Origin: Dysgonomonas sp.
Lineage (GTDB): Bacteria; Bacteroidota; Bacteroidia; Bacteroidales; Dysgonomonadaceae
Direction of reading: 5' to 3'
NCBI GenBank assembly: GCA_003523545.1
Contig: DQAM01000315.1
Coordinates: 1-6,336 of the forward strand
DNA: 6,336 bases
Under the pieces are notes generated by a model. That model was not told where the DNA came from. It ran no database searches and worked only from the letters and a program-made list of their open reading frames with translations. Made by a program: the position numbers and the translations under genes. Of this stretch, positions 1 to 6,336 are shown in pieces. Within the stretch, counting starts at the first letter, position 1; each line of letters opens with the position of its first letter.

Positions 1-192
1 ATCAAATTCCAATAGCCCTTTCGAGTTGGCAAAATACATCCAGTTATTGCCGGGTGATTGTGTAACCATCCAATTCTGAAAACCTGCCTGATAGGTACTT
101 TTGCTGTAATTAATAATATTTCTTTTCCAGACCGGAAAAATTGACAATATGGAAATGAAAAATAGACAAAAACTGCAAAAAATACATTTCAT
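1..192 (-). CDS. Reg_prop-type sensor/transcriptional regulator of the PUL, N-terminal fragment (3' part outside window)
   Basis: This is the first 64 codons of a gene read leftward; it is open at base 1. The start ATG is at 192-190, with an in-frame TAA six bases upstream (198-196), so no longer start is possible from ATG. Residues 1-22 (MKCIFCSFCLFFISILSIFP and on) look like a signal peptide or membrane anchor, unusually with three cysteines. From about residue 27 the sequence INYSKSTYQAGFQNW, then MYFANSKGLLEFD at 52-64, matches the familiar opening of Bacteroidetes sensors with a two-component-regulator beta-propeller (Reg_prop) followed by a Y_Y_Y domain. Such proteins sense oligosaccharides in the periplasm. 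They are either hybrid two-component systems (kinase, receiver and AraC-type HTH in one chain) or shorter versions ending in a LuxR-type HTH. The form cannot be told here because the C-terminus is missing; the short NYS...QNW opening slightly favours the shorter form, from memory. Its divergent placement beside susC/susD suggests it controls that operon. Family assignment is fairly secure; subtype and ligand are unknown. Confidence 0.82.
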   Translation of the reverse strand, partial: MKCIFCSFCLFFISILSIFPVWKRNIINYSKSTYQAGFQNWMVTQSPGNNWMYFANSKGLLEFD

Positions 193-231
193 ACATTATA
201 ACATTCATTTAAAACTGTAAAAAAATATTAC

Positions 232-239
232 CAAATGTA
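232..239 (-). promoter_or_regulatory. Candidate -7 promoter box for the divergent regulator
   Basis: On the minus strand this reads TACATTTG, a full match to the Bacteroides housekeeping -7 consensus TAnnTTTG. Transcription would start roughly 7 bases further left (about 225), leaving a leader of about 33 bases before the ATG at 192, a reasonable length. No TTTG-type -33 element is visible at the expected 19-21 bp spacing, and the region is AT-rich, so a chance match is possible. Confidence 0.4.
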
Positions 240-270
240 TAAAAAATATTGTGGATGTATAGATATATTG
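235..270. repeat. Tandem imperfect direct repeat, candidate regulator operator
   Basis: Two similar units lie head to tail: ATGTATAAAAAATATTG at 235-251 and ATGTATAGATATATTG at 255-270. Both begin ATGTAT and end ATATTG; the starts are 20 bp apart, about two helical turns, so the same DNA face is presented twice. The left copy overlaps the candidate -7 box of the regulator. If susC is transcribed from about 327, the pair lies at roughly -92 to -57, a normal place for an activator. Direct-repeat operators are known for AraC-type and LuxR-type HTH regulators; that this is one is inference. Low base complexity makes coincidence a real alternative. Confidence 0.4.
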
Positions 271-312
271 ACTTATTTAATTGATTTTAAGAGTTATATT
301 TTTAGGGTGTAG

Positions 313-320
313 TAGTTTTG
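313..320 (+). promoter_or_regulatory. Candidate -7 promoter box for the susC/susD operon
   Basis: TAGTTTTG matches the Bacteroides -7 consensus TAnnTTTG exactly. Transcription would begin near 327, giving a leader of about 127 bases before the susC start at 455. No TTTG -33 element occurs at the expected spacing (around 289-293 the sequence is aagag), which is compatible with a promoter that needs an activator, such as the divergent regulator. It is the only full consensus match I found on this strand in the intergenic region. Confidence 0.4.
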
Positions 321-388
321 ATGTAAATATAAAAGAAGATTGTGTAATTTTTGAAGTATTGTTTTTTTTCTTTTTAAATAAAAATACG

Positions 389-410
389 AACATTTTTGTG
401 AAAAATTGTT
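389..410. repeat. AT-rich inverted repeat in the predicted operon leader
   Basis: The arms AACATTTTT (389-397) and AAAAATTGTT (401-410) are complementary with one bulged base around a GTG loop. The core ATTTTT-GTG-AAAAAT is perfect. It ends 44 bases before the susC start codon. It could be a weak RNA hairpin in the leader or a protein-binding dyad. The stem is almost all A/T and weak, with no following T-run, so it is not a convincing terminator or attenuator. A second, simpler AT dyad (TTTTTA-AA-TAAAAA) lies just upstream at 371-384. Confidence 0.3.
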
Positions 411-454
411 TTAAATAGAATATACACATTCTGGTTTAACTAAAAAAATCAATC

Positions 455-3400
455 ATGAGAAAAAAGACAATTATGTTTTGTCGGCGCCTATTAGGTATAA
501 TTTTATGCCTGGTATTATTTCCGACAGTTATCCTGGCTCAGGATAATGTTGTAACAGGCACTGTGACAGATGCCCAGACAAAAGAGCCATTAATTGGTGT
601 ATCTGTTGTAGAGAAAGGTACTACTAATGGAATAATCACAAACATTGACGGTAAATTTACAATTAGTGTACCTATGGGGGCAGTACTTACTTTCAATTAT
701 TTGGGGTATGAAGGTAGGGAAGTAACGGTAACGAACAATGAAATTATTATTGAATTGAGAGAAGCCACCGAACTACTGGACGAAGTAGTCGTAATCGGTT
801 ATGGAGTACAGAAGAAAAGTGTAGTAACAGCTGCTATCAGCAGGGTTACCTCCGAAGATCTGAATACTACTAAGCCATCACGTATCGAAGATGTGCTTAA
901 GGGAAAAGTATCGGGTGTCCAGATAACACAAAGCTCAGGACAGCCGGGAGCGGATTCTAAAGTCCGTATCCGTGGTATTGGTACGATAAATAATAGTGAT
1001 CCGCTATATATAGTGGATGGTATGCCGGTTAACGGGGGAATTAATTATCTGAATCCGACAGATATCGAATCTGTTGAAATACTGAAAGATGCTGCTTCGG
1101 CTGCTATTTATGGAGCAAGGGCCGCCAACGGGGTAATCCTGGTTACAACCAAAAGCGGTAGCAGCGGTAAAACTGTAATAGATTACAACTTCAGTTATGG
1201 ATGGCAGAATCCTTGGAAGAAAAAATCGGTATTAGGACCAAGGGATTACATGGTTATTATGAACGAAGCGCAGATTAATGACGGAAACCAACCTATTTAT
1301 TCAAAAGAGCAAATAGCTTCTCCTCCTACAGGTACCGATTGGCAGGACGAAACTTTCAACTATGATGCACCTGTACAGAATCATCAATTGAGTATCAGCG
1401 GGGGAAGCGATAAAATGCAATACTTCCTTTCTCTGGGATTCTATAGCCAGGAAGGTATTATCGGTGGTAATACTGGAAAATCCAATTATGATCGTTGGAG
1501 CATAAGGTCTAATACATCGTATACAGTATATGAGGCAGAAGACCGCAATTTCCTGAATAAACTGAGGGTGGGAGCAAATCTCGGATACTCAAGAGCAAAA
1601 TCTACAGGCATTGAAGTTAACTCCGAATACGGGTCTATCCTGGGTAGTGCCCTGGCCTTCAATCCGCTTCTTCCTGTATATGCGGATGAAGAAACAGCTA
1701 AGTCTATCCTCGAAAGATATCCCAATGCGGTTACCAACGGGGATAAAGTATTTACTATACCTCCCGGAGGATTTCAGGAAATAGGTAACCCGGTGGCAAT
1801 GCTTTACCAGCCGAGAAGTGAAAGAAATAATGAAGATAAATTCGTAGCTACTTTCTGGGGGGAAATAGATGTATTGCCCCAATTAAAATTCAGAAGCAGT
1901 TATGGTGCGGACCTGGCATTCTGGGGAAAAGATGGTTACGAATACCCTTACTTCCTGGCTGAACAGGGAAAAAGTAATGATCAAAGCTCGGTATGGAGCG
2001 AAATGAACCGTGGCTTCAGATGGGTAGTAGAAAATTACTTTACTTATAATCAAAGTTTTGAAGATAAACATCATGTGAATGTGGTTTTAGGTCAATCTGC
2101 ACAGAAAAGTAAATCCCGCCAGTTGGGGGGGAGTGACTATAACCTTCCGACAAGAGATCCTAATAAAGCAAATATAGGTTCAGCCATTGGAGACCGTGAC
2201 GATGAACGTGTGTATGGAGGAGTGGGAGATGCTTTATTCTCATCTATAGCCTCTTATTTCGGACGTATCGATTACAACTACGATGAACGGTATATGTTGC
2301 AGTTTTCTATGAGGCGCGACGGTTCGTCCCGTTTCGGAAGCAACAATAAATGGGCTACCTTCCCCGCCTTTTCGGTTGGTTGGAATGTTATGAACGAGCC
2401 TTATATCCAGGTTCCCGAGTGGTTTAATGTATTGAAGCTTCGTTTCAGCTGGGGTAAAAACGGTAACGAATCTATTGGTGATTTACGCTATGCCGCATTT
2501 TATGACAGTGGACAGAATTATTACTTCGGTGGTGGATATTCAGTTGCAGGCGCTGGTAAGACCGGCGTTATGCAGAATGGTATCTCTCCTGCTGCACTTC
2601 CTAATCCGAACTTGAAGTGGGAAGAATCGGAACAAACGGATATAGGTGTGGATATGCGTTTTCTTAACAATGCATTATCATTCAGCTTCGACTATTTCAA
2701 GAAGAAAACAAATGGTATGTTAATGGACCTTATAATTCCTTCTTACGTAGGACAGGGTGCTCCTGTCGGCAATGTGGGAGACATGGAAAACTGGGGACTT
2801 GAATTTGAGCTGGGTTGGAAACAAAGGATAAGTGATTTCTCATATTATGTTTCAGCCAATGCGTCTTATATGAAAAATAAACTTGTAAGATTAGGCAACG
2901 CTACAGGTGAAGCTTTGTACGAAAATGCGGGAGCCTCGGGAGTTGGAGATTTTATTAAAGCTTCTAATGGGGAAGTATGGCCGTATTTTTACGGATACAA
3001 GACTGCCGGACTTTTCCAGAACCAGGGAGAAGTGGATGCATATGTGAATGACAAGGGCGAAAAAATGCAGCCCGATGCAAGACCGGGGGATGTGCGTTTT
3101 GTGGACTTCAACAATGACGGAATCATAGATGACGCTGATAAAACCAAAATTGGTAAAGGTATGCCTGATTGGAACTTTGGATTTACCGTAGGGGCTGAAT
3201 GGAAAGGGTTTGATATAAATATGTTTTTCCAGGGAACAACGGGCAATGATATATTCGATTTCTCCCAGCGTGGCGACATATCTGCAATGAACCGTCCTAC
3301 ATGGATACTCGACCGTTGGCATGGAGAAGGCACTTCGGATAAATTGCCTCGTATGACGAATACGAATACGAACAGAAACTGGCGTTCTTCGGATCTTTAC

Positions 3401-3649
3401 ATCAAAGATGGTAAGTATCTGCGTCTTAAAAATGCACAGATAGGTTATACTTTACCTAGTTCACTGACCAGTAAAGCCACTATTCAAAGATTGAGGATAT
3501 ATGTTGCGGCAGAGAATCTATTGACTATAACTGGTTACGACGGATTCGACCCTGAAGTAGCAAGTGGAGAATATACAAGGATCGGAGTCGACCGTGGAGT
3601 ATATCCACAGTCCAGGACTATTTCCGTAGGTGCAAATATTACTTTCTAA
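455..3649 (+). CDS. susC: SusC/RagA-family TonB-linked outer-membrane glycan transporter
   Basis: This complete 1064-residue protein is an outer-membrane barrel that imports oligosaccharides with energy from TonB/ExbBD, forming a lidded complex with its SusD partner. Residues 1-28 are a signal peptide (MRKKTIMFCRRLLG..., probable cut at ILA^QD). A carboxypeptidase-D-regulatory-like domain spans about 31-101 (TGTVTDAQTKEPLIGVSVVE, DGKFTI, LGY). The TonB box is LLDEVVVIGYG at 107-117. The plug runs about 118-233 with the family signature RIRGIGTINN, PLYIVDGMPV and IESVEILKDAASAAIYGARA, then ANGVILVTTKSG. The barrel fills the rest and ends in an aromatic-terminal strand (ISVGANITF), as expected for BAM recognition. 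A DFNNDGIIDDAD loop (884-895) resembles the Ca-binding loop common in this family. Length is typical. There is no STN domain before the plug, so it is a transporter rather than an ECF-signalling transducer. The first ATG gives the best signal peptide; M7 is a weaker alternative. The symbol denotes family only, since the substrate is unknown. Confidence 0.97.
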   Translation: MRKKTIMFCRRLLGIILCLVLFPTVILAQDNVVTGTVTDAQTKEPLIGVSVVEKGTTNGIITNIDGKFTISVPMGAVLTFNYLGYEGREVTVTNNEIIIELREATELLDEVVVIGYGVQKKSVVTAAISRVTSEDLNTTKPSRIEDVLKGKVSGVQITQSSGQPGADSKVRIRGIGTINNSDPLYIVDGMPVNGGINYLNPTDIESVEILKDAASAAIYGARAANGVILVTTKSGSSGKTVIDYNFSYGWQNPWKKKSVLGPRDYMVIMNEAQINDGNQPIYSKEQIASPPTGTDWQDETFNYDAPVQNHQLSISGGSDKMQYFLSLGFYSQEGIIGGNTGKSNYDRWSIRSNTSYTVYEAEDRNFLNKLRVGANLGYSRAKSTGIEVNSEYGSILGSALAFNPLLPVYADEETAKSILERYPNAVTNGDKVFTIPPGGFQEIGNPVAMLYQPRSERNNEDKFVATFWGEIDVLPQLKFRSSYGADLAFWGKDGYEYPYFLAEQGKSNDQSSVWSEMNRGFRWVVENYFTYNQSFEDKHHVNVVLGQSAQKSKSRQLGGSDYNLPTRDPNKANIGSAIGDRDDERVYGGVGDALFSSIASYFGRIDYNYDERYMLQFSMRRDGSSRFGSNNKWATFPAFSVGWNVMNEPYIQVPEWFNVLKLRFSWGKNGNESIGDLRYAAFYDSGQNYYFGGGYSVAGAGKTGVMQNGISPAALPNPNLKWEESEQTDIGVDMRFLNNALSFSFDYFKKKTNGMLMDLIIPSYVGQGAPVGNVGDMENWGLEFELGWKQRISDFSYYVSANASYMKNKLVRLGNATGEALYENAGASGVGDFIKASNGEVWPYFYGYKTAGLFQNQGEVDAYVNDKGEKMQPDARPGDVRFVDFNNDGIIDDADKTKIGKGMPDWNFGFTVGAEWKGFDINMFFQGTTGNDIFDFSQRGDISAMNRPTWILDRWHGEGTSDKLPRMTNTNTNRNWRSSDLYIKDGKYLRLKNAQIGYTLPSSLTSKATIQRLRIYVAAENLLTITGYDGFDPEVASGEYTRIGVDRGVYPQSRTISVGANITF

Positions 3650-3668
3650 CTCTTAAAAAGATATACAA

Positions 3669-5201
3669 ATGAAAAAATATAATTTTTTAATCATCATAAT
3701 CTCACTGGCAGGTATACTTTCTTTTTCATCCTGTGGTGACGATTTCCTGACTACCTCTTCAGCAGGTAAAGAAGAGATAGGCGGGGGTGCAGCAGATGAA
3801 ACCCGGGTGCTTTCGTTTCTGGGTTCTGCATATCAGATATTATTGTTCGACAGTTATGCGGGAGGGAACTATAACTCCATCGTACTTATGTCGGACCTGC
3901 GTTCCGACGACCTTTACAAAGGTGGTGAAAATGCCAGCGACCAGGCTGCCTTGTACAGGCTTGCCACATTTACCTCGTCGGGTACCGAGACGGTAATGGG
4001 ACCCTGGACAATATATTATCCGGGTATCGCCCGTTGCAACAATACTATCATGGCTTGTGAAAATGCGGAAGGCATCGAAGAAGCAAAATTGAACAAGTAC
4101 AAAGCGGAAGCGCATCTGTTGCGAGCATATTACACTCATATTCTTTGGAAAGTATATGGAAACATTCCTTATTTTACAGCTCCATTGGAAGAGCCCTTTT
4201 TGGCAAAGCAGTACAGCGCTGATGAGATCTATAATTTTATTATGGAAGACCTCGAAATCGCCTGCCGCCAGGGGGTGTTGCCGATGCATGCAACAGGGCC
4301 AGATCTTGGACGTGTATCCAGGGCAGCAGCCTTGATGCTTAAAGCCCGTGTAGTCCTTTATCAGAAAGACCAGGCACGTTATCCTGAGGTGACACGCGAG
4401 ATGGCTGAAATCATAAATAGCGGACAATTCAGTTTATTTGAAGATTTCAGCGCCATGTGGCTGGACGAAAATGAGTTTAATAAAGAATCCATTTTTGAAA
4501 CAAACCAACTGCCTGAGGGAAAAACATGGGGAGACTCATGGCAGGGATATGGAACTAATCTGCCGGCATTTATATCGCCTAACAGCTTGAACGACCCGGC
4601 CGGTATTTACAATGCAGGGTGGGGATTTGCTCCGGTTCGTCCTGCAGCATATAACATGTATGAAAGCGGAGATCTTCGTCGTGATGCATCTATCATATTA
4701 TGGCCTGCGGGCAGCTATACACCCCGGTTCCAGAATACCGGATATTTTATGCACAAATATGCTGCACGTAAAGGATACAATCCTCCTCCGGGAGACACCG
4801 ACCTCAATTACTGTAACAATCTACGTATATTCCGTTATGCAGAAACTCTTCTCAATTATGTAGAGCTGGTGAAAATGCATGGACAGGCAGAACAGGGACC
4901 TTCTGCGCAGGACTGTTTCGATCAGATACGCAGACGTGCTTTTGGAATGGATAAGTCTATTCCTGCCACACCCGAAAATATCAAGATGGAACGTCGCCGC
5001 GAATTTATGGGCGAAGGCCACCGCTTCTGGGACCTGGTGCGTTGGGGAGATGCAGCCTCGGTACTTACCGAGAACGATGTAAATATGAACTCTGTGCGTA
5101 CTTTCGAAGAATGGAAGAAATATGCTCCTATTCCTCAGACCGAAATAGAAAAAACAAGGAATACCGAGTTTGAATTGAAGCAAAATCAAGGCTGGAATTA
5201 A
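3669..5201 (+). CDS. susD: SusD/RagB-family surface glycan-binding lipoprotein
   Basis: This complete 510-residue protein is the substrate-binding lid of the adjacent SusC barrel. Residues 1-21 form a lipoprotein signal (MKKYNFLIIIISLAGILSFS) with lipidated Cys22. GDD follows at once, resembling the acidic Bacteroidetes export signal that sends lipoproteins to the cell surface. The family start FLTTSSAG follows. The TPR-rich helical core includes YKAEAHLLRAYYTHILWKVYGNIPYF (145-170), SADEIYNFIMEDLEIA (183-198) and GRVSRAAALMLKARVVLY (214-231). The C-terminal SusD_RagB part has WGFAPVRPAAYNMYESGDLR, then RIFRYAETLLNYVEL (386-400). The hallmark ERRREFMGEGHRFWDLVRWG is at 441-460, followed by YAPIPQTEI and an LKQNQGW ending. 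Length is normal. It starts 19 bases after the susC stop, so both are surely cotranscribed; the start is preceded by an A-rich tract, not a Shine-Dalgarno sequence. The bound glycan cannot be inferred from this sequence alone. Confidence 0.96.
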   Translation: MKKYNFLIIIISLAGILSFSSCGDDFLTTSSAGKEEIGGGAADETRVLSFLGSAYQILLFDSYAGGNYNSIVLMSDLRSDDLYKGGENASDQAALYRLATFTSSGTETVMGPWTIYYPGIARCNNTIMACENAEGIEEAKLNKYKAEAHLLRAYYTHILWKVYGNIPYFTAPLEEPFLAKQYSADEIYNFIMEDLEIACRQGVLPMHATGPDLGRVSRAAALMLKARVVLYQKDQARYPEVTREMAEIINSGQFSLFEDFSAMWLDENEFNKESIFETNQLPEGKTWGDSWQGYGTNLPAFISPNSLNDPAGIYNAGWGFAPVRPAAYNMYESGDLRRDASIILWPAGSYTPRFQNTGYFMHKYAARKGYNPPPGDTDLNYCNNLRIFRYAETLLNYVELVKMHGQAEQGPSAQDCFDQIRRRAFGMDKSIPATPENIKMERRREFMGEGHRFWDLVRWGDAASVLTENDVNMNSVRTFEEWKKYAPIPQTEIEKTRNTEFELKQNQGWN

Positions 5202-5211
5202 TAACCTTTTA

Positions 5212-6336
5212 ATGAAAGAAATGAAAATGATAAAAAATATATTCAAGTCAGGAATTTTTGCATTGATTACCCTCTTTGCCCTGACAGCCTGTGATCCGCA
5301 GGATGGAGACGACTATTCGATGGGAGCACTGGATACGATCACTGAGAATCAGGTATCGTTCAGTTACGCACCTACCGATAAAAGTACAAATGAAATCCGG
5401 TTTACTGTTAATGTCGATAGTAAAGTTCCGACCTCTGTTTTATGGAATTTAGGAAATGATGTAGAAACTAAGGAAAGAAATCCACTTGGACAATATCCAT
5501 ATGCCGGAGATTATACTGTAACATTAACTGTATACGCCTCGGATGGTACATCTATCACTAAAAGCCAGGTACTACATTTAGAAAATAATGATTTCAGCTT
5601 ATTGGATACTCCCGGGTATCGTAACTTAACAGGTGGTGCTGATAATGTAGAAGGTAAAACCTGGGTGTTGGATCAATATAATGGTGGCCATTTTGGCGTA
5701 TTTCCTACTGACCTTTCCTGGTCATGGTACGCTGGTGCAAATGAGAAAGATGGATCTAGTCTTTATACTCAAGAGTTTACATTTATTCAAACGGGTACCA
5801 AATTGTATTGGAAAAATAATGGTTATATATACACAAATCAAGCAGGTGTAAATGCATTAGCTAGTCTGGGTTATACCAATTCGCATTCTACTCCGGTAGA
5901 TGATTTCGATGTGGAATATTCTCCTGCACCCGGAGGTTATACGTTTATTCTAAATGAAAATGATAATACCCTGACATTTACAGGTGGAGCTTTCTTCGGA
6001 TTTTATGCTGGAACTTCTACTTATAATATTGTTGAATTAACTGAAGATGTATTGGAAGTGACATGCCTAAGTTCTTTGGAATCAAATAATAATTGGTCTT
6101 TCCGATTTATCCCTAAGGATAAAAATGTTAAGCCTGAACGTCCACTTAAAGCGATACCTCTTCGTGAAGATTTTGAAGGAGAATCGGCAATAGCCTGGGG
6201 ATTCGAAGAAATGGGAACACGGACAGGAGTGAGTGACAACCCTAACTTTACGGGAAATAGTTCAGCTAAAGTTTACCGTTACGAGAAGACAACCAGTCCA
6301 AGTTCAAATATGTTCTTCCTTGCACCGGATTATACA
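5212..6336 (+). CDS. PKD-domain surface lipoprotein, probable SusE/F- or SGBP-B-type glycan-binding protein (3' end outside window)
   Basis: An uninterrupted reading frame of 375 codons is open at the window edge. It begins 10 bases after the susD stop, so it belongs to the same operon. Residues 1-26 form a lipoprotein signal (KNIFKSGIFALITLFALTA) with Cys27, then DPQDGDD, an acidic surface-export-like signal. About 47-123 resembles a PKD/Ig-like fold: a tryptophan (W78) with GND, then YAGDYTVTLTVYASDG. About 147-312 is a beta-rich, aromatic-rich domain containing GKTWVLDQYNGGHFGVFP, WSWYAGANEKDGSSLY and WKNNGYIYTN; I associate this block with PKD-bearing proteins of Bacteroidetes glycan loci but cannot name its Pfam family securely. 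From 317 (LREDFEG...) a third domain begins that looks like a jelly-roll/carbohydrate-binding sandwich, cut off by the window. Position three after susC/susD is where surface glycan-binding proteins usually sit. No catalytic motif is visible, but an enzyme domain further downstream cannot be excluded. Starts at 5221 (M4) or 5227 (M6) are equally possible and would give a more typical signal peptide length. Confidence 0.85.
   Translation, partial: MKEMKMIKNIFKSGIFALITLFALTACDPQDGDDYSMGALDTITENQVSFSYAPTDKSTNEIRFTVNVDSKVPTSVLWNLGNDVETKERNPLGQYPYAGDYTVTLTVYASDGTSITKSQVLHLENNDFSLLDTPGYRNLTGGADNVEGKTWVLDQYNGGHFGVFPTDLSWSWYAGANEKDGSSLYTQEFTFIQTGTKLYWKNNGYIYTNQAGVNALASLGYTNSHSTPVDDFDVEYSPAPGGYTFILNENDNTLTFTGGAFFGFYAGTSTYNIVELTEDVLEVTCLSSLESNNNWSFRFIPKDKNVKPERPLKAIPLREDFEGESAIAWGFEEMGTRTGVSDNPNFTGNSSAKVYRYEKTTSPSSNMFFLAPDYT

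Larger units (their letters stand above)
193..454. other. Divergent AT-rich intergenic control region
   Basis: These 262 bases separate the start codons of the leftward regulator and the rightward susC-like gene, and must hold both promoters. They are strikingly AT-rich, with long A and T runs (for example a run of eight Ts at 362-369). I find no convincing ORF, tRNA or other RNA gene. The identifiable elements are a -7-like box in each direction, a tandem imperfect direct repeat at 235-270 and an AT-rich inverted repeat at 389-410, each listed separately. There is no Shine-Dalgarno sequence before either start codon; susC is preceded by an A-rich stretch (ctaaaaaaatcaatc), as is usual in Bacteroidetes. 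Confidence 0.85.

Noticed and set aside
362..384. Run of Ts followed by an AT dyad, considered as a terminator
   Set aside because: The stem has no G/C pairs, the T-run precedes rather than follows the dyad on the plus strand, and no gene ends here because the flanking genes diverge.
193..454. Invertible promoter of the kind that phase-varies Bacteroides surface loci
   Set aside because: I looked for a long inverted-repeat pair flanking the promoter region and found only short AT-rich dyads; no invertase gene is in the window.
2891..3333. Overlapping minus-strand open frames of 143 and 114 codons inside the susC-like gene
   Set aside because: Two different antisense frames overlap each other and conserved SusC barrel motifs, with no recognisable domains; both are shadows.
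3840..4427. 195-codon open frame on the minus strand inside the susD-like gene
   Set aside because: It lies wholly antisense to a strongly supported SusD coding sequence, resembles no family I recognise, and has no promoter or start context. It is a shadow of codon use on the other strand.
4821..5246. Minus-strand open frame of 141 codons spanning the end of susD and the start of the third gene
   Set aside because: It crosses two well-supported plus-strand genes. Its hydrophobic start comes from reading the AT-rich lipoprotein signal in reverse.
6021..6239. Minus-strand open frame of 72 codons near the right end
   Set aside because: It is antisense to the continuous 375-codon plus-strand lipoprotein frame, which has a signal peptide, lipobox and recognisable domains.
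1..6336. Mobile elements, CRISPR arrays, tRNA or rRNA genes
   Set aside because: No transposase motifs, terminal repeats, regularly spaced repeats or RNA-gene signatures were seen. Nearly all bases are accounted for by four PUL genes and one intergenic region.

Overview
The window is part of a Bacteroidota (most likely Bacteroidales) polysaccharide utilization locus (PUL). The evidence is a complete susC-like/susD-like gene pair, lipoprotein signals followed directly by acidic residues, AT-rich intergenic DNA without Shine-Dalgarno sequences, and Bacteroidetes-type -7 boxes (TAnnTTTG). The genus cannot be fixed from the sequence.

Layout: (1) Bases 1-192, minus strand, hold the first 64 codons of a divergently transcribed regulator. 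It has a signal peptide and the opening of a periplasmic Reg_prop (two-component-regulator propeller) sensor. (2) Bases 193-454 are a very AT-rich divergent control region. It has one candidate -7 box for each direction, a tandem imperfect direct repeat with a 20-bp period, and an AT-rich inverted repeat in the predicted leader of the operon. (3) Bases 455-3649 encode a full-length SusC/RagA-family TonB-dependent outer-membrane transporter. (4) Bases 3669-5201 encode a full-length SusD/RagB-family surface glycan-binding lipoprotein, 19 bases downstream. (5) From 5212 to the window edge runs the first 375 codons of a third lipoprotein. It has a PKD-like domain, a middle beta-rich domain with a conserved-looking W/G-rich block, and the start of a C-terminal beta-sandwich-like domain. 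Its position and architecture fit a SusE/SusF-type or SGBP-B-type surface glycan-binding protein.

Inferred mode of action: the lipoproteins at the cell surface capture a glycan or its fragments, SusD acts as lid on the SusC barrel, and SusC imports oligosaccharides using TonB energy. A breakdown product reaching the periplasm would be sensed by the divergent regulator, which would then activate the operon. SusC has no N-terminal STN domain, so signalling through an anti-sigma/ECF pair is not expected, which fits the adjacent sensor regulator. No carbohydrate-active enzyme lies in the window, so the substrate cannot be read directly. The third protein hints weakly at a beta-glucan-type locus.

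This is an ordinary PUL core in its overall plan. The parts worth a second look are the control region, the multidomain third lipoprotein and two G-tracts inside susC. I did not find evidence of an undescribed system.
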